Shown here: positions 1 through 7,609 of the stretch, piece by piece
Layout: every line of letters starts with the position of its first letter
How positions within the stretch are numbered: the first letter of the stretch is position 1
Assembly (NCBI GenBank): GCA_003024985.2
Contig: PXIH01S0003678.1
Reading direction: 5' to 3' (one strand)
Source: Euperipatoides rowelli
Lineage: Eukaryota > Onychophora > Udeonychophora > Euonychophora > Peripatopsidae
Length of the DNA stretch: 10,542 nucleotides
Position numbers and translations under genes: made by a program
The notes under the pieces: model-generated
Database searches by the model: none
The model's input: the letters and a program-made list of their open reading frames with translations, nothing else
What the model was told of the DNA's origin: nothing

Positions 1-119
1 ATTTGATGAGCTTTTTTTTGGTTATATGGACATTTTCTTTCCCTTTAGATAGATTTGATAAACTTTTTTTTTTGGTTGTATGGACATTTTCTTTCCCTTT
101 AGATATATTTGATAAGCTT
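1..119. repeat. 54-bp tandem repeat, two full copies plus a stub
   Basis: Copies begin with ATTTGAT at 1, 53 and 107. The first two are 52 and 54 bp long and differ mainly in the length of an internal T run and a few substitutions. The third is cut short after the ATTTGATAAGCTT start. Each full copy carries TGGACATTTTCTTTCCC followed by TTTAG. The polypyrimidine-AG stretch resembles a splice acceptor, but no adjoining exon is visible, so I read it as chance. The repeat may continue upstream of the window. Confidence 0.85.
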
Positions 120-422
120 TATACAAGATACAATAATAGTGACCATGCTCTATTATTAAAGTTTTATGGTACAATATTTTAGCATTTACATCTGCTTTCA
201 CTTGTGTATTGTATTAACTTTTTTAAATGTAACTATTTACAGTAATGAATAATATTTTGAGACAAATAACTGCCACTCATTTTTACTGCAGAAATTAAAT
301 AATTTTTAACACTACACAGGTAATTGACATCCATTAACATTTATTATTTTTGATTCTTATGGATAACAAGAGTCTAGGCTCTAGAGGAAGAGTCTAGCAT
401 TGTACTCTGATGCATACATACA
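120..422. other. AT-rich intergenic sequence, nothing recognised
   Basis: No coding similarity, tRNA or clear repeat family was seen on either strand. The only local structure is a repeated GAGTCTAG near 370-397, just before the hAT insertion site. Confidence 0.5.
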
Positions 423-430
423 GTCTAGTC

Positions 431-960
431 CAGGGCTTCTTAAACTGTGTGTCATGACCCTATCCATATGGGGTCACCTAATTGAATGTTGGGGTCACAA
501 AAAATTTGGCAGCAGTAAAAGATTTCTGAATGTGCAACATTTCTGAAATAACCCTAAACATACTTCTGCCATTTTGTACTACATATTTATGCAAATCAGC
601 ATTCTCAGCTTAACGATTATACAATCAAAATATCAATCAACTCTGAAAAATATTGAACACACTCTACTCCTTGCAGTATTAAAATATTCAGCCAAGATGT
701 AATTCTTTATATGTAAAACAAACAGGCACATTCATCACATTATGCAAATTTGTTTTATTCTTTAATAAATAGTAAAATTATATGTACTGTATATCAAGGA
801 CTTGTTTTAAAATAAATTTCTTTGTGATTTAGCCTATCATCAGTAATTTTTTGATTTTTATAGGCCTACCTATTATATATATAGAGCGATATTCCCGGGG
901 TCATGTAAAAACTTCCCAGGCAAAAAGGGATCATGAGTGGAAAAATTTTAAGAAGCTCTG
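431..960 (+). mobile_element. Non-autonomous hAT transposon, probably Buster-like, with TIRs and 8-bp TSD
   Basis: The left end reads CAGGGCTTCTTAAACT (431-446). The right end, read on the minus strand from 960, is CAGAGCTTCTTAAAAT, matching at 14 of 16 positions. Both ends continue into a subterminal CATGACCC/CATGATCCC block. The flanks are GTCTAGTC (423-430) and GTCTTGTC (961-968), an 8-bp target duplication with one mismatch, the length expected for hAT. The central TA of the left copy fits the nnnTAnnn preference reported for the Buster branch. The 530-bp body is far too short for a transposase gene but keeps the gene's last codons near 542-741, so it is an internal-deletion derivative. 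The right half (about 742-930) is AT-rich, presumably old 3' untranslated sequence. The family-level call is firm; the Buster placement is inference. Confidence 0.88.
542..741 (+). pseudogene. hAT transposase C-terminal (hATC dimerisation) remnant
   Basis: The frame from 542 reads SEITLNILLPF then CTTYLCKSAFSA up to a stop at 611. This is the LLPFxTTYLCExxFSAL block typical of the hAT C-terminal dimerisation domain in SCAND3/ZBED5-like transposases. A one-base loss near 610-613 shifts the frame. The frame from 613 then continues TIIQSKYQSTLKNIEHTL and ends in SAKM before TAA at 700. Further down, CKTNRHIHH (about 712-738) resembles the usual 'QAHPSH' end of these proteins. The BED finger, the RNase-H-like catalytic core and everything else upstream are missing. 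The fragment is in the same orientation as, and just inside, the left end of the 431-960 element, so the gene was lost by internal deletion. It is not functional. Confidence 0.85.
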
Positions 961-968
961 GTCTTGTC

Positions 969-1462
969 CACATAATTATTTATCTTTTAATAATTTTCAA
1001 TTACTTTATATACAGTTTTATTTAAAAAGCACCTAACCTCCTTATCCCCACCCTGACCCGATGGATAAAAAAAATCCTAGCTTTAACCCCACTTTGACCC
1101 AATCGATACAATTTTTATTGTTTATTTTAGTTTTAGTTGGAGTCAATATGAAATTTCTAAGATAAATTTAATTGTTTATGTGAATTTGCATATAGTATAT
1201 TATCAATAATCAATATGTCTCATGAAGATTTTTACTATTTGCTTAAAATATTGATTTTAAGATAATTTTTTATTTTTATTTTTTAGATTATTTAGATGAA
1301 TGTTCATTGGAAATTTAAATTTGTTGAGAACAATAAAATAAATGAATATAAAACTGATTCAAAGTGTTATCACAGAAAATTTATACAACTCATTTTAGCT
1401 TGATTGTTTACTAATATTGCATAATACATAATACATACAATCAGTGAAGAACTGACTATAAA
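969..1462. other. AT-rich sequence with one short duplicated GC-richer motif
   Basis: No gene is visible. Two related 22-bp blocks beginning CCCCACCCTGACCC (1046) and CCCCACTTTGACCC (1087) lie 41 bp apart and match at about 18 of 22 positions, a small local duplication. The rest is AT-rich and unassigned. Confidence 0.5.
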
Positions 1463-1573
1463 ATGCCTTATCGGCTTAATAGGGAGGTATGATGGTTCCC
1501 CCCTTGCAGATTCATGACACAAGGCCATGGTTGAGGATAAACGACAAAGCCACCTCATCCAACTGCCAACCTG
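1463..1573. repeat. Short GC-richer fragment of an unidentified interspersed repeat
   Basis: Hand counting gives about 50% G+C over roughly 111 bp, against about 30% around it. It runs from ATGCCTTATCGGC through GGTTCCCCCCTT, CACAAGGCCATGGTTG and CAACTGCCAACCTG. On the minus strand a stretch reads DEVALSFILNHGLVS before a stop, so it could be an old coding fragment. I cannot attach a family. It has no clear RNA polymerase III B-box, so a tRNA-derived SINE head is not supported. The change in composition suggests inserted or formerly constrained DNA. Confidence 0.4.
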
Positions 1574-1637
1574 TAAATTTTTTTTAGATGAATTTGTTGT
1601 AATCTTGTCTAGCTTTTGGTTTGTTTTTAGTTAGCAG

Positions 1638-2240
1638 GTTTAAATTTTTATTTTAAATCTTTGATTTTCTGGATCCGATAATTCATTTTATAATATACAG
1701 TAGTTTTACAATATTTAATATACATTTTGTAGTAATTAGGACTTTCTACCTTTATTAGGCCATCATTTCTTTTTTTGTTTAATTGTTACGTGACACATTT
1801 TTTTTTTAATGATTTAGCTCTTATTTTGTTTATTATTGATATTGGTAACAAGAAGAAGTAGGGTATTACATATTTGAATTTTGTTATAATTTAGATAGGT
1901 TTTTATATTATATTAGAGCGTCAACCTAGGGTTAAATTAATTGTAAATTGTGGTTTTAAGAGTGTTTAAATTTTTATTTTAAATCTTGATTTTCGGATAT
2001 CCGATAATTAATTAGTTTTTTTCTATAGAGTAGGATTGTAGTCATTAGGACTTTACAATTTTAAATTAGGACACCATTTCTTTTTCTATTTAGCTTTTAC
2101 GTAGCTTTCATTTTTTCCCCTTTTACTGGTTTAGTCATGTTGAGTCTATTATATATAAATTTTTATATTAATAATAAGCAGATGTAGGCTAATAAATATT
2201 TGAATCTGTTATAAGTTCATGTGATTTGGCTAGGTTCTTA
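1638..2240. repeat. Tandem pair of a diverged ~270-bp unit (period ~330 bp)
   Basis: Copy 1 covers about 1638-1904 and copy 2 about 1964-2240, in the same orientation, separated by about 60 bp. Both start GTTTAAATTTTTATTTTAAA and then share, in order: a GGATCCGATAATT/GGATATCCGATAATT block; TAGTAATTAGGACTTT/TAGTCATTAGGACTTT; CATCATTTCTTTTT/CACCATTTCTTTTT; TTACGT; an AAGAAGTAGG/AAGCAGATGTAGG block; ATATTTGAAT; and GTTATAA. There are many substitutions and indels between them. No coding potential is seen. The pair sits just upstream of the LINE endonuclease remnant, so it might be an old LINE 5' region or an unrelated duplication. I cannot tell which. Confidence 0.75.
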
Positions 2241-2644
2241 TAATCAATTTAGGAAAAGGTTTATCTCGGCTATCATTTATTGCAATTTTGTAATACCACC
2301 TACTCCGAATACTGTTTTGTCCAAGATTTTGAAGTGCTTGGACCTTTAAATAGATTGAACCAATTATAGGAGATATTGGTGATATTCTGCCAAGATTTCA
2401 TGTCCAACAGTTATATCAGAAATATTTGGGCTCACAGGTGCCTGAAGTCTTAGAGAGGTGGCTCAGTGTATAAATCAGAAAATATTCAGCTAGTAAGTGC
2501 AGTCAAGCCTTTACTTCTAAAGCCAAATAGATACTACTGGCTGGTTCGTGTCCATCTGAATATGAGTGGAAAGGGTATACTCAACAATGCTATTTCCAGT
2601 GACATTACTAAGGGGAACTAGATAGTCATAAGAAGGTTGTTAGG
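2241..2644. other. Unassigned sequence just upstream of LINE endonuclease similarity
   Basis: Base composition is less extreme than in the flanks, and the stretch leads directly into readable LINE protein. It may hold the LINE 5' untranslated region and the start of its protein. I could not align any frame here with confidence, so the LINE boundary is placed at about 2645. Confidence 0.4.
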
Positions 2645-3751
2645 GACCATTCAAATGGATAGTGTATGATTAAGTCACATTAGGTGCAAATGGGAAGTAC
2701 AAATAAAACTTAAGAGTGGACATATCTTTTACTACCAAGTAAAGAGATCAGGATAGATGGGTGGTGTTGGATTCATTATCCACTGTAAATGAAAGAATAT
2801 CATAGTGATAGAAAGTGTATCTGATATAGTAGCCAAGATTGCAATTAAGCTAATAGATATGAGATTAAGATAATCCTAGTATATGCCCCAACTTCAAGCC
2901 ATTCAAATGAAAAAGTAGAAATTTTTTTTGATGATGTGCAGAATTTGCACGATAAAGGTAAGTTTTATTACAAAATTATTTTGGGTGACTTCAATGCCAA
3001 AGTAGGAGCACAATAAAATGATGACAATTCAGTGGGAAAATTTGGTCATGTTTTAAGGAACGATAGAGGAGACAGAATGGTAGAATTTTCAGAGAATAAT
3101 AATTTGTTCATCATGAATTATTCATTTTTCAAAAAGGCATCAAAAAGGAAATAGACTTGGAGAGGACCAAATGGAGTGAAGAATGAAATTAATTACATAC
3201 TTGTTAACAAGAAGATAGTGCAAGACATCTCTGTGCTCAACCAATTCAACATAGGCAGTGATCACAGGATAGTAAGGTTCTGTACCATTTTAAATTCAAC
3301 ATTTGAAAGGGTCAAACTTGTAAAAAGAAAGTTTCAGTCATTTGATGTGGAGAACCTAAGGAAACACACACATGAGTTTCAGTTAGAACTCAAAAACGAT
3401 TTGGCACATTACTAGATATGCAGGAAAAAGTACAAGATCTGAAAGAAATCATTTTTACTTTCAAAGAAAATATCATTGATACTTCAAAATATATCACTGA
3501 TATCAAACACAATAAACCTGATAAAAAACTAGCACAAAAGACTAAAAATCTAATGAAAAAGTGACATGAAATTAAAAACAAGGAAGATTCAAAGTCCAAA
3601 ATTGAATATGTTGAGCTCTGTAAAACATTATGAAGATTATATTACCAAGGAAATACCAGCATTCAACTGTGATTCGACTAAGAAAATAATCGAGCAAAAT
3701 AAGTGTTTTAAAAAAACTAACGAAAGGTTAATGATTAGGAAAAATCAAATC
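2645..3751 (+). pseudogene. RTE-type LINE ORF, 5' half: APE-like endonuclease and linker
   Basis: In living elements this domain nicks target DNA. Reading starts near 2645 (TIQMDSV, stop, LSHIRCKWE) and continues with KLKSGHIFYYQ (from 2709) and GGVGFII. After a frame change near 2850-2858 come YEIKIILVYAPTSSHSN (2858-2908), GDFNAKVG (2984-3007), GDRMVEF, TWRGPNGVKNEINYIL (3155-3202) and GSDHRIVR (3254-3277). The linker follows a 1-bp frame loss near 3395: FGTLLDMQEKVQDL, KKLAQKTKNLMKK, then KIEYVELCKTL. After another shift near 3625 it reads YEDYITKEIPAFN to NERLMIRKNQI at the N of 3752. Stops are at 2754, 2790, 3014, 3152 and 3562; the ones at 2790 and 3152 sit where the family has Trp, and 3562 fits a CGA-to-TGA change. 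The Glu of the family's 'LSEVR' motif is His here. Not functional. Confidence 0.85.
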
Positions 3752-3752
3752 N

Positions 3753-3892
3753 ATCTCCTTCAACTGGGTTTTTCCCAACTGCCAACACAAATACAAAATT
3801 TCCCAACTTTAGGATTCTACCAAAGTTGGATGGGGAGGCTCCCCCCCTTCCCCCCTTTAGCTATGCCCCTGACTGTAGCCCCTTGTTTCTGG
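3753..3892 (-). repeat. Interspersed repeat ending in CATAGCTAAAG, minus orientation
   Basis: On the minus strand this reads GGGGCATAGCTAAAGG, then a run of Gs, then ATCCTAAAGTTGGGAAATTT. The block at 10331 on the plus strand reads GGGCCGTAGCTAAAG, G-rich sequence and CTCCTAAAATTGCC, then GAAATTT, in the same order. The two are therefore diverged copies of one family in opposite orientations. The G-rich run produces the C run at 3841-3860. No coding capacity. It abuts the LINE endonuclease half at the ambiguous base 3752. Confidence 0.65.
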
Positions 3893-4029
3893 CAATAAAA
3901 TTTATGGCTTATTTAATATTTTGGGTAAATATTTAGGTACCATAATATATATCTAATATACACTACTAATCCACTCATTTATTGCTTACTCTCTTACCTT
4001 TATTTTGAACATCTTTATTTTATAATAAA
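3893..4029. other. AT-rich spacer
   Basis: No gene or repeat family was recognised between the two neighbouring repeats. Confidence 0.4.
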
Positions 4030-4372
4030 CTAGCTGAAGGACCTGACATTGCCCGGGTGTACATTGTCCCCAAGACAACAACATAAATGTATATCCTGAC
4101 CTTTCAATGATAACAAACATGGGACAAAGTGAACATTGGAATCCAAAACACCATACTGTATACCTTTAAGGAACAGAACAGAAAGTCAGCCTTCTTGGGT
4201 TTTCTGAGACCTAAAGTGGTCTATTGCGCATGACAGGAAGTCAACCTAGGAAGGATGCGATGCAATAAACTGGAAGCATAAGCCTAAAAAACCCGTATTA
4301 GGTAAAGAAACAGGAACAGGAAGTCAGCCATCTGGATTTTATCCTGAAAATGATAACAAATAAACCACACAA
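4030..4372 (+). repeat. Interspersed repeat with ACTAGCTGAAGGACC head and one TATACC unit
   Basis: The block begins ACTAGCTGAAGGACCTGACA followed by TTGCCCGGGT. This kind of GC-rich head (a CCxGxxxTTGCCCGGGT phrase after ACTAGCTG) recurs in interspersed repeats of many animals; I cannot name the family with certainty. At 4159 it carries TATACCTTTAAGGAACAG followed by a GCGCATGACAGGAAGT block, the same unit found at 5640 and 5779. A second partial copy of GGAACAGGAAGTCAGCC lies near 4313-4330. No protein-coding capacity is seen. Confidence 0.6.
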
Positions 4373-4383
4373 ACTTTCTGCTT

Positions 4384-4405
4384 TATATATATATATATAT
4401 ATATA
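4384..4405. repeat. (TA)n microsatellite
   Basis: Eleven uninterrupted TA units follow the 4030-4372 repeat directly, as simple tails often do at the end of interspersed repeats. Confidence 0.9.
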
Positions 4406-5374
4406 AGATTCACCAATATGATTAATAATTAAGAAACAAAAAAAATTTATTTAATAAACATGTTTAATTATCACAATAATGTAAGTTTTATTTCCAGCTT
4501 TATTTTTATTTATGTGATTTGGAAATGCTATATCCTAATCGGGTGACGATTTATCCGATTGTTTAAATATTCTGAAAGTGGAATACTTAAAGGATTTCAT
4601 CAATAGATATCAGATGAGTGAGAAAATGATCTGTTTTCTTGTTCTGCAGATTATGAAAACGAATGAACATTTTAATGTGTTATTCACGTTCAGAATTTAG
4701 TTTCACTTGATATGTTTTAATGCAGTATGGAAAACGTGATGCCAACAGAATTCTTTATCTAAAGTTTTGGAATACAGATTTAACTTTTTTTTTAAGGTTG
4801 ATCATGACCAGTAATTTAATAAAAAAAACAAAAAAAAAACAACAACAAGACATTTTCAATTAAACATAGGCCTACTATTACAAATGTCAATTAAACATAC
4901 ATATCTCTCCAATTAGAGTTGAGTAGAATAAAGTGATTTTAAATGTTTTTGAGGTCATTTTATTTTATACAGTAATTAATTTTGTCATTTTTAATTATAT
5001 GGTTTAATCTAAATTAAACAACAAAAGCAATAATTACTTGGCTAATGAACACAAATTTGCAGCCTAATAAGAGAGCTTTGGAGCCAGATAAGTGATATGA
5101 CATATTTAACTCTTTAATCCTATAAGTTAGTATGAGCATTGAGCAAGTCATATTATTCTGTGACAATAAACCATCTTAGATAACCTGTGTCAGATGCTAA
5201 CTTTTATTCAATATTTCACACTGTACTAATCCAATTAGGGATAACATTGAAAATAATTTCCAAGTCATAAGCATTGACATTAAATTGCATTCTCGCTCCT
5301 GAGAAGCTCAAGTGATTGAGCTGTGACATTTTCTTTATTCTGTTTGCATTCTTTCAGAAGTTCCAAGTTGGGAG
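4406..5374. other. AT-rich region without genes
   Basis: No coding similarity on either strand. Small features: an A-rich stretch with CAACAACAAG at about 4820-4850 that could be an old retroposon tail; a 13-bp direct repeat TCAATTAAACATA at 4856 and 4887; one TAGGCCTA palindrome at 4867; and a short perfect hairpin AGCTCAAGTGATTGAGCT at 5305-5322. Confidence 0.5.
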
Positions 5375-5890
5375 AGACACTGGTTCTTGGGCACTTCTGG
5401 TCTCACTTTAATCAGTTCCAGTTCCTTTTTTTTTTGGGGGGGGGAGGCATGCTAATTTTTGTTTGTCAACATCCTGTCAAGCTTAATAGGGTATTTCCTG
5501 CCCTTAATGGTATAAGATGTTTTTATGACATCACTTTCAGTTTTATTATGTCACTTCCGGTCGTTTCTGGGACAATTAGGTCAAAGGTCACTTTCAGTCT
5601 TGCACAGTCATCATTTCTTGTTTGATGACATAACTTCTGTATACCTTTCTAGGACAGGAAATTCCCTAATGTGCAGGTCCAGAAGTGGCCAAACTGGAAG
5701 TGACCTTTGATCTAGATTGTCTCAGAAACCACTAGAAGTGATGTCATAAAACCAGAAGTGATGCTTAAAAACATATTTTATACCTTTAAGGAACAGGAAA
5801 TGTCCTACTGAGCATGACAGTAAGTGGTCAAACAAAACCCCCTCCCCAAAACCAGGACTGGAAGTATACAGAACTGGTGCCCACCCCCTA
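5375..5890. repeat. Composite inverted repeat built from TATACC units
   Basis: The left arm (about 5461-5600) and right arm (about 5696-5835) are diverged reverse complements. The left arm reads ATGACATCACTTTCAG, GTCGTTTCTGGGACAATTAG and TCAAAGGTCACTTTCAG. The reverse complement of the right arm reads ATGACATCACTTCTAG, GTGGTTTCTGAGACAATCTAG and TCAAAGGTCACTTCCAG in the same order. Similarity extends weakly outward to about 5375 and 5890. The spacer (5601-5695) and right arm also contain direct repeats: TATACC units at 5640 and 5779, 139 bp apart, each followed by ACAGGAAAT-like, CCTA, GCA and a final TGGCCAAAC or TGGTCAAAC. The left arm holds an inverted unit (5461-5514). It is non-coding. 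The mobilising machinery cannot be told from this sequence. Confidence 0.75.
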
Positions 5891-5968
5891 CTGCTCCACA
5901 AGAGAACCAAATGACTTCATATTATCCATTTTATGTCAGTGTCTTATATGCTCATTTAGTAATGCATG

Positions 5969-6026
5969 GAATATGAATGATAAATATGATTGAATATGAA
6001 TGATAAATGGAATATGAATGATAAAT
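5969..6026. repeat. Three copies of a 17-bp motif
   Basis: GAATATGAATGATAAAT occurs exactly at 5969, 5992 and 6010, spaced 23 and 18 bp apart. This is a small local duplication typical of replication slippage. Confidence 0.9.
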
Positions 6027-6157
6027 CTTCCTTGTATAAAGAGAATGTAGTCTCCCACATTTGGGTCTCAGTCTAATATTATATTTATTTATATGAATTT
6101 TTATTTTAGAACTGTAAAATTTTAAATATTAGAATTTGAGTTTATTTTCTAAGNACA

Positions 6158-7582
6158 ATGATTGAAGTGCCACATGTACTCACAGAAGTTAAGCATTTAG
6201 TGAACCACATGAAGAATGGAAAGGCATCAGGAAAAGGTGATGAACTAGAAAAAGTACTCACTCGGTATTTTACAGAATGCAGAAAACATAGAAATATACA
6301 AATTGGTTGGAGTAATGGTGTTGTAATATTGTTTGACATGAAAGGTGATAAAGATAACTATAAAAATTACAGACCTATAACTTGTTACCAGTCATATATA
6401 AAATTTTCACCAAGATTCTGACAAATACTGTAGACTGCAAAAAGAATTGGATGAGGCACAATTAAAAGAACAAGCTGGTATCAGGAATGGATTTAGCACT
6501 ATGGACCACCTGCAAGTAGTTTGAGAAGTCATTCAAAGATGCAATGAATATGAACTTACCTTTTACTTAGACTTCTTGACTATGGAAAATCATTAATAAG
6601 TCATATATTGATTTGATCAACAGCATTTATAAGAAGGCAACATCCACATTGAGACTTAAAGACACCAACAAGATCCAAATCAAAAACAGAGTTTGTCAAG
6701 GTGACACAATCTCTACAAAGTTATTTACAGCCATACTTGAATAAAGTCTTTAGAAGTTTAGATTGGGGACACAATGGACTATGGATAAATGGAGCCAATA
6801 AAAACATTTACACATTGTTGATAATATTGTCTTATTTGCTTCTAGTCCAGAAGAATTACAGTAATAGATCACTAACCTAAGTAAAGCTAGCTCAAAAGCA
6901 GGCCTGAAAATGAATCTAGCAAAAAAACTAAAGTGATGTTCAACAAATATTCAACCTAAAGTGATTGAAGTAAATGATATTGTAATTAAGGATATCAACA
7001 ACTATGGTTATTTGGGTCAATTGAATACTGTGAGTGAAAGCCAGATGTGTGAAGTCAACAGAACAATGAAAATGGGCTGAACTGATTATGAAAAATTAAA
7101 TAATATTTTAAAAGGAAACTCCCTTTATGTCTCCAAAGGAAGGTTTTTGGCCAGTGTGTACTACCAGTGGTGACAGATGGTGCTGAAACATGGACACCCA
7201 GTTTTTAAGATGATTCAGAAACTACAAACCACTTAAAGAAATATGGAAAGGTATACATGATAGGAGTAACACAGAGTTATAGAAAAATGATTGAATGGAT
7301 TAGAGCACAAACAAAGGTTTGTTGATATAACAGGATAATTTTAAGTGGAAATTGGCAGTACATATAGCACGAAGAAAAGATAATAGATGGATACAGAAAT
7401 ACTAAACTGGATTCCCAAGGACAGAAAATGACTATGAAGAAGACCTAATGTCAGATAGCAGGATGAAATAAATCTTTTTTTTTTTTGCCGGATATGGTTA
7501 GAAATGAATTGCTGAAGATAGAAAGTCATGGAGAAATCTTGAGGAGGCATCAATCCATCAGTGGATTGATATAGGCTCATGA
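6158..7582 (+). pseudogene. RTE-type LINE ORF, 3' half: reverse transcriptase and C-terminus
   Basis: In living elements this part copies RNA into DNA at the nicked target. The first frame reads EVPHVLTEVKHLVNHMKNGK, then KASGKGDELEKVLTRYFTEC, VVILFDMKGDKDNYKNYRPI (to about 6381). After a shift come KIFTKILTNT, EQAGIRNGFSTMDHLQVV and CNEYELTFYLDF, with motif A remnant DYGKS at 6578. The frame from about 6616 reads YIDLINSIYKKATSTLRL, VCQGDTISTKLFTAILE (motif B, 6694) and VDNIVLFASSPEELQ (motif C, 6817), then GLKMNL, YGYLGQL and YEKLNNILKGN. Later come MIGVTQSYRKMIEW, HIARRKDNRW and NWIPK. The C-terminus AEDRKSWRNLEEASIHQWID (7511-7570) ends at TGA 7580. About 15 codons are missing after KASGKG. 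The second catalytic Asp of motif C is Asn. Many stops and shifts; not functional. Confidence 0.87.
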
Positions 7583-7609
7583 TGATATGTGAAGAGAGAG
7601 AGAGAGAGA
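7583..7609. repeat. LINE 3' simple tail and (AG)n tract
   Basis: Directly after the LINE stop lies TGATATG, then an uninterrupted AG run from 7593 to 7609. RTE-type LINEs usually end in short simple repeats, and an overlapping ATGATGAT spans the stop codon itself. The AG run may be a later expansion. Confidence 0.75.

Larger units (their letters stand above)
2645..7590 (+). mobile_element. Degenerate RTE/BovB-like LINE, split by ~2.4 kb of other repeats
   Basis: The two halves lie in the same orientation and in protein order: an APE-type endonuclease with linker (2645-3751), and a reverse transcriptase with C-terminus (6158-7590). Phrases such as VYAPTSSHS, GDFNAKVG, IEYVELCKT, GLKMNL and MIGVTQSYRKMIEW place it in the RTE/BovB-like LINE group often annotated as craniofacial development protein 2-like. 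The second half resumes roughly 40-60 codons further along the family protein than the first half stops. One interrupted insertion is therefore likelier than two independent ones, though this is inference. The 3' end has the family's normal last codons and a short ATGATGAT-like tail, with no long poly(A). The element is long dead. Confidence 0.82.

Noticed and set aside
1-106. Splice acceptor sites at the TTTCTTTCCCTTTAG stretches
   Set aside because: The motif is duplicated as part of a tandem repeat and no coding exon follows either copy.
851-1036. 61-codon plus-strand open frame
   Set aside because: It spans the right end of the hAT element, including its terminal repeat and target duplication, so it is not a gene.
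1463-1573. tRNA or tRNA-derived SINE head
   Set aside because: GGTTC is present, but it is followed by a C run rather than a proper B-box, and no cloverleaf can be drawn.
3566-3898. 110-codon plus-strand open frame
   Set aside because: It is a chimera: its first 60 or so codons are LINE linker, and the rest is an unrelated minus-strand repeat read past the ambiguous base at 3752.
5323-5910. Three overlapping open frames across the composite inverted repeat
   Set aside because: They follow repeat arms on both strands and show no protein motif.
7341-7580. 79-codon minus-strand open frame
   Set aside because: Antisense shadow of the LINE C-terminal region, which is clearly readable on the plus strand.
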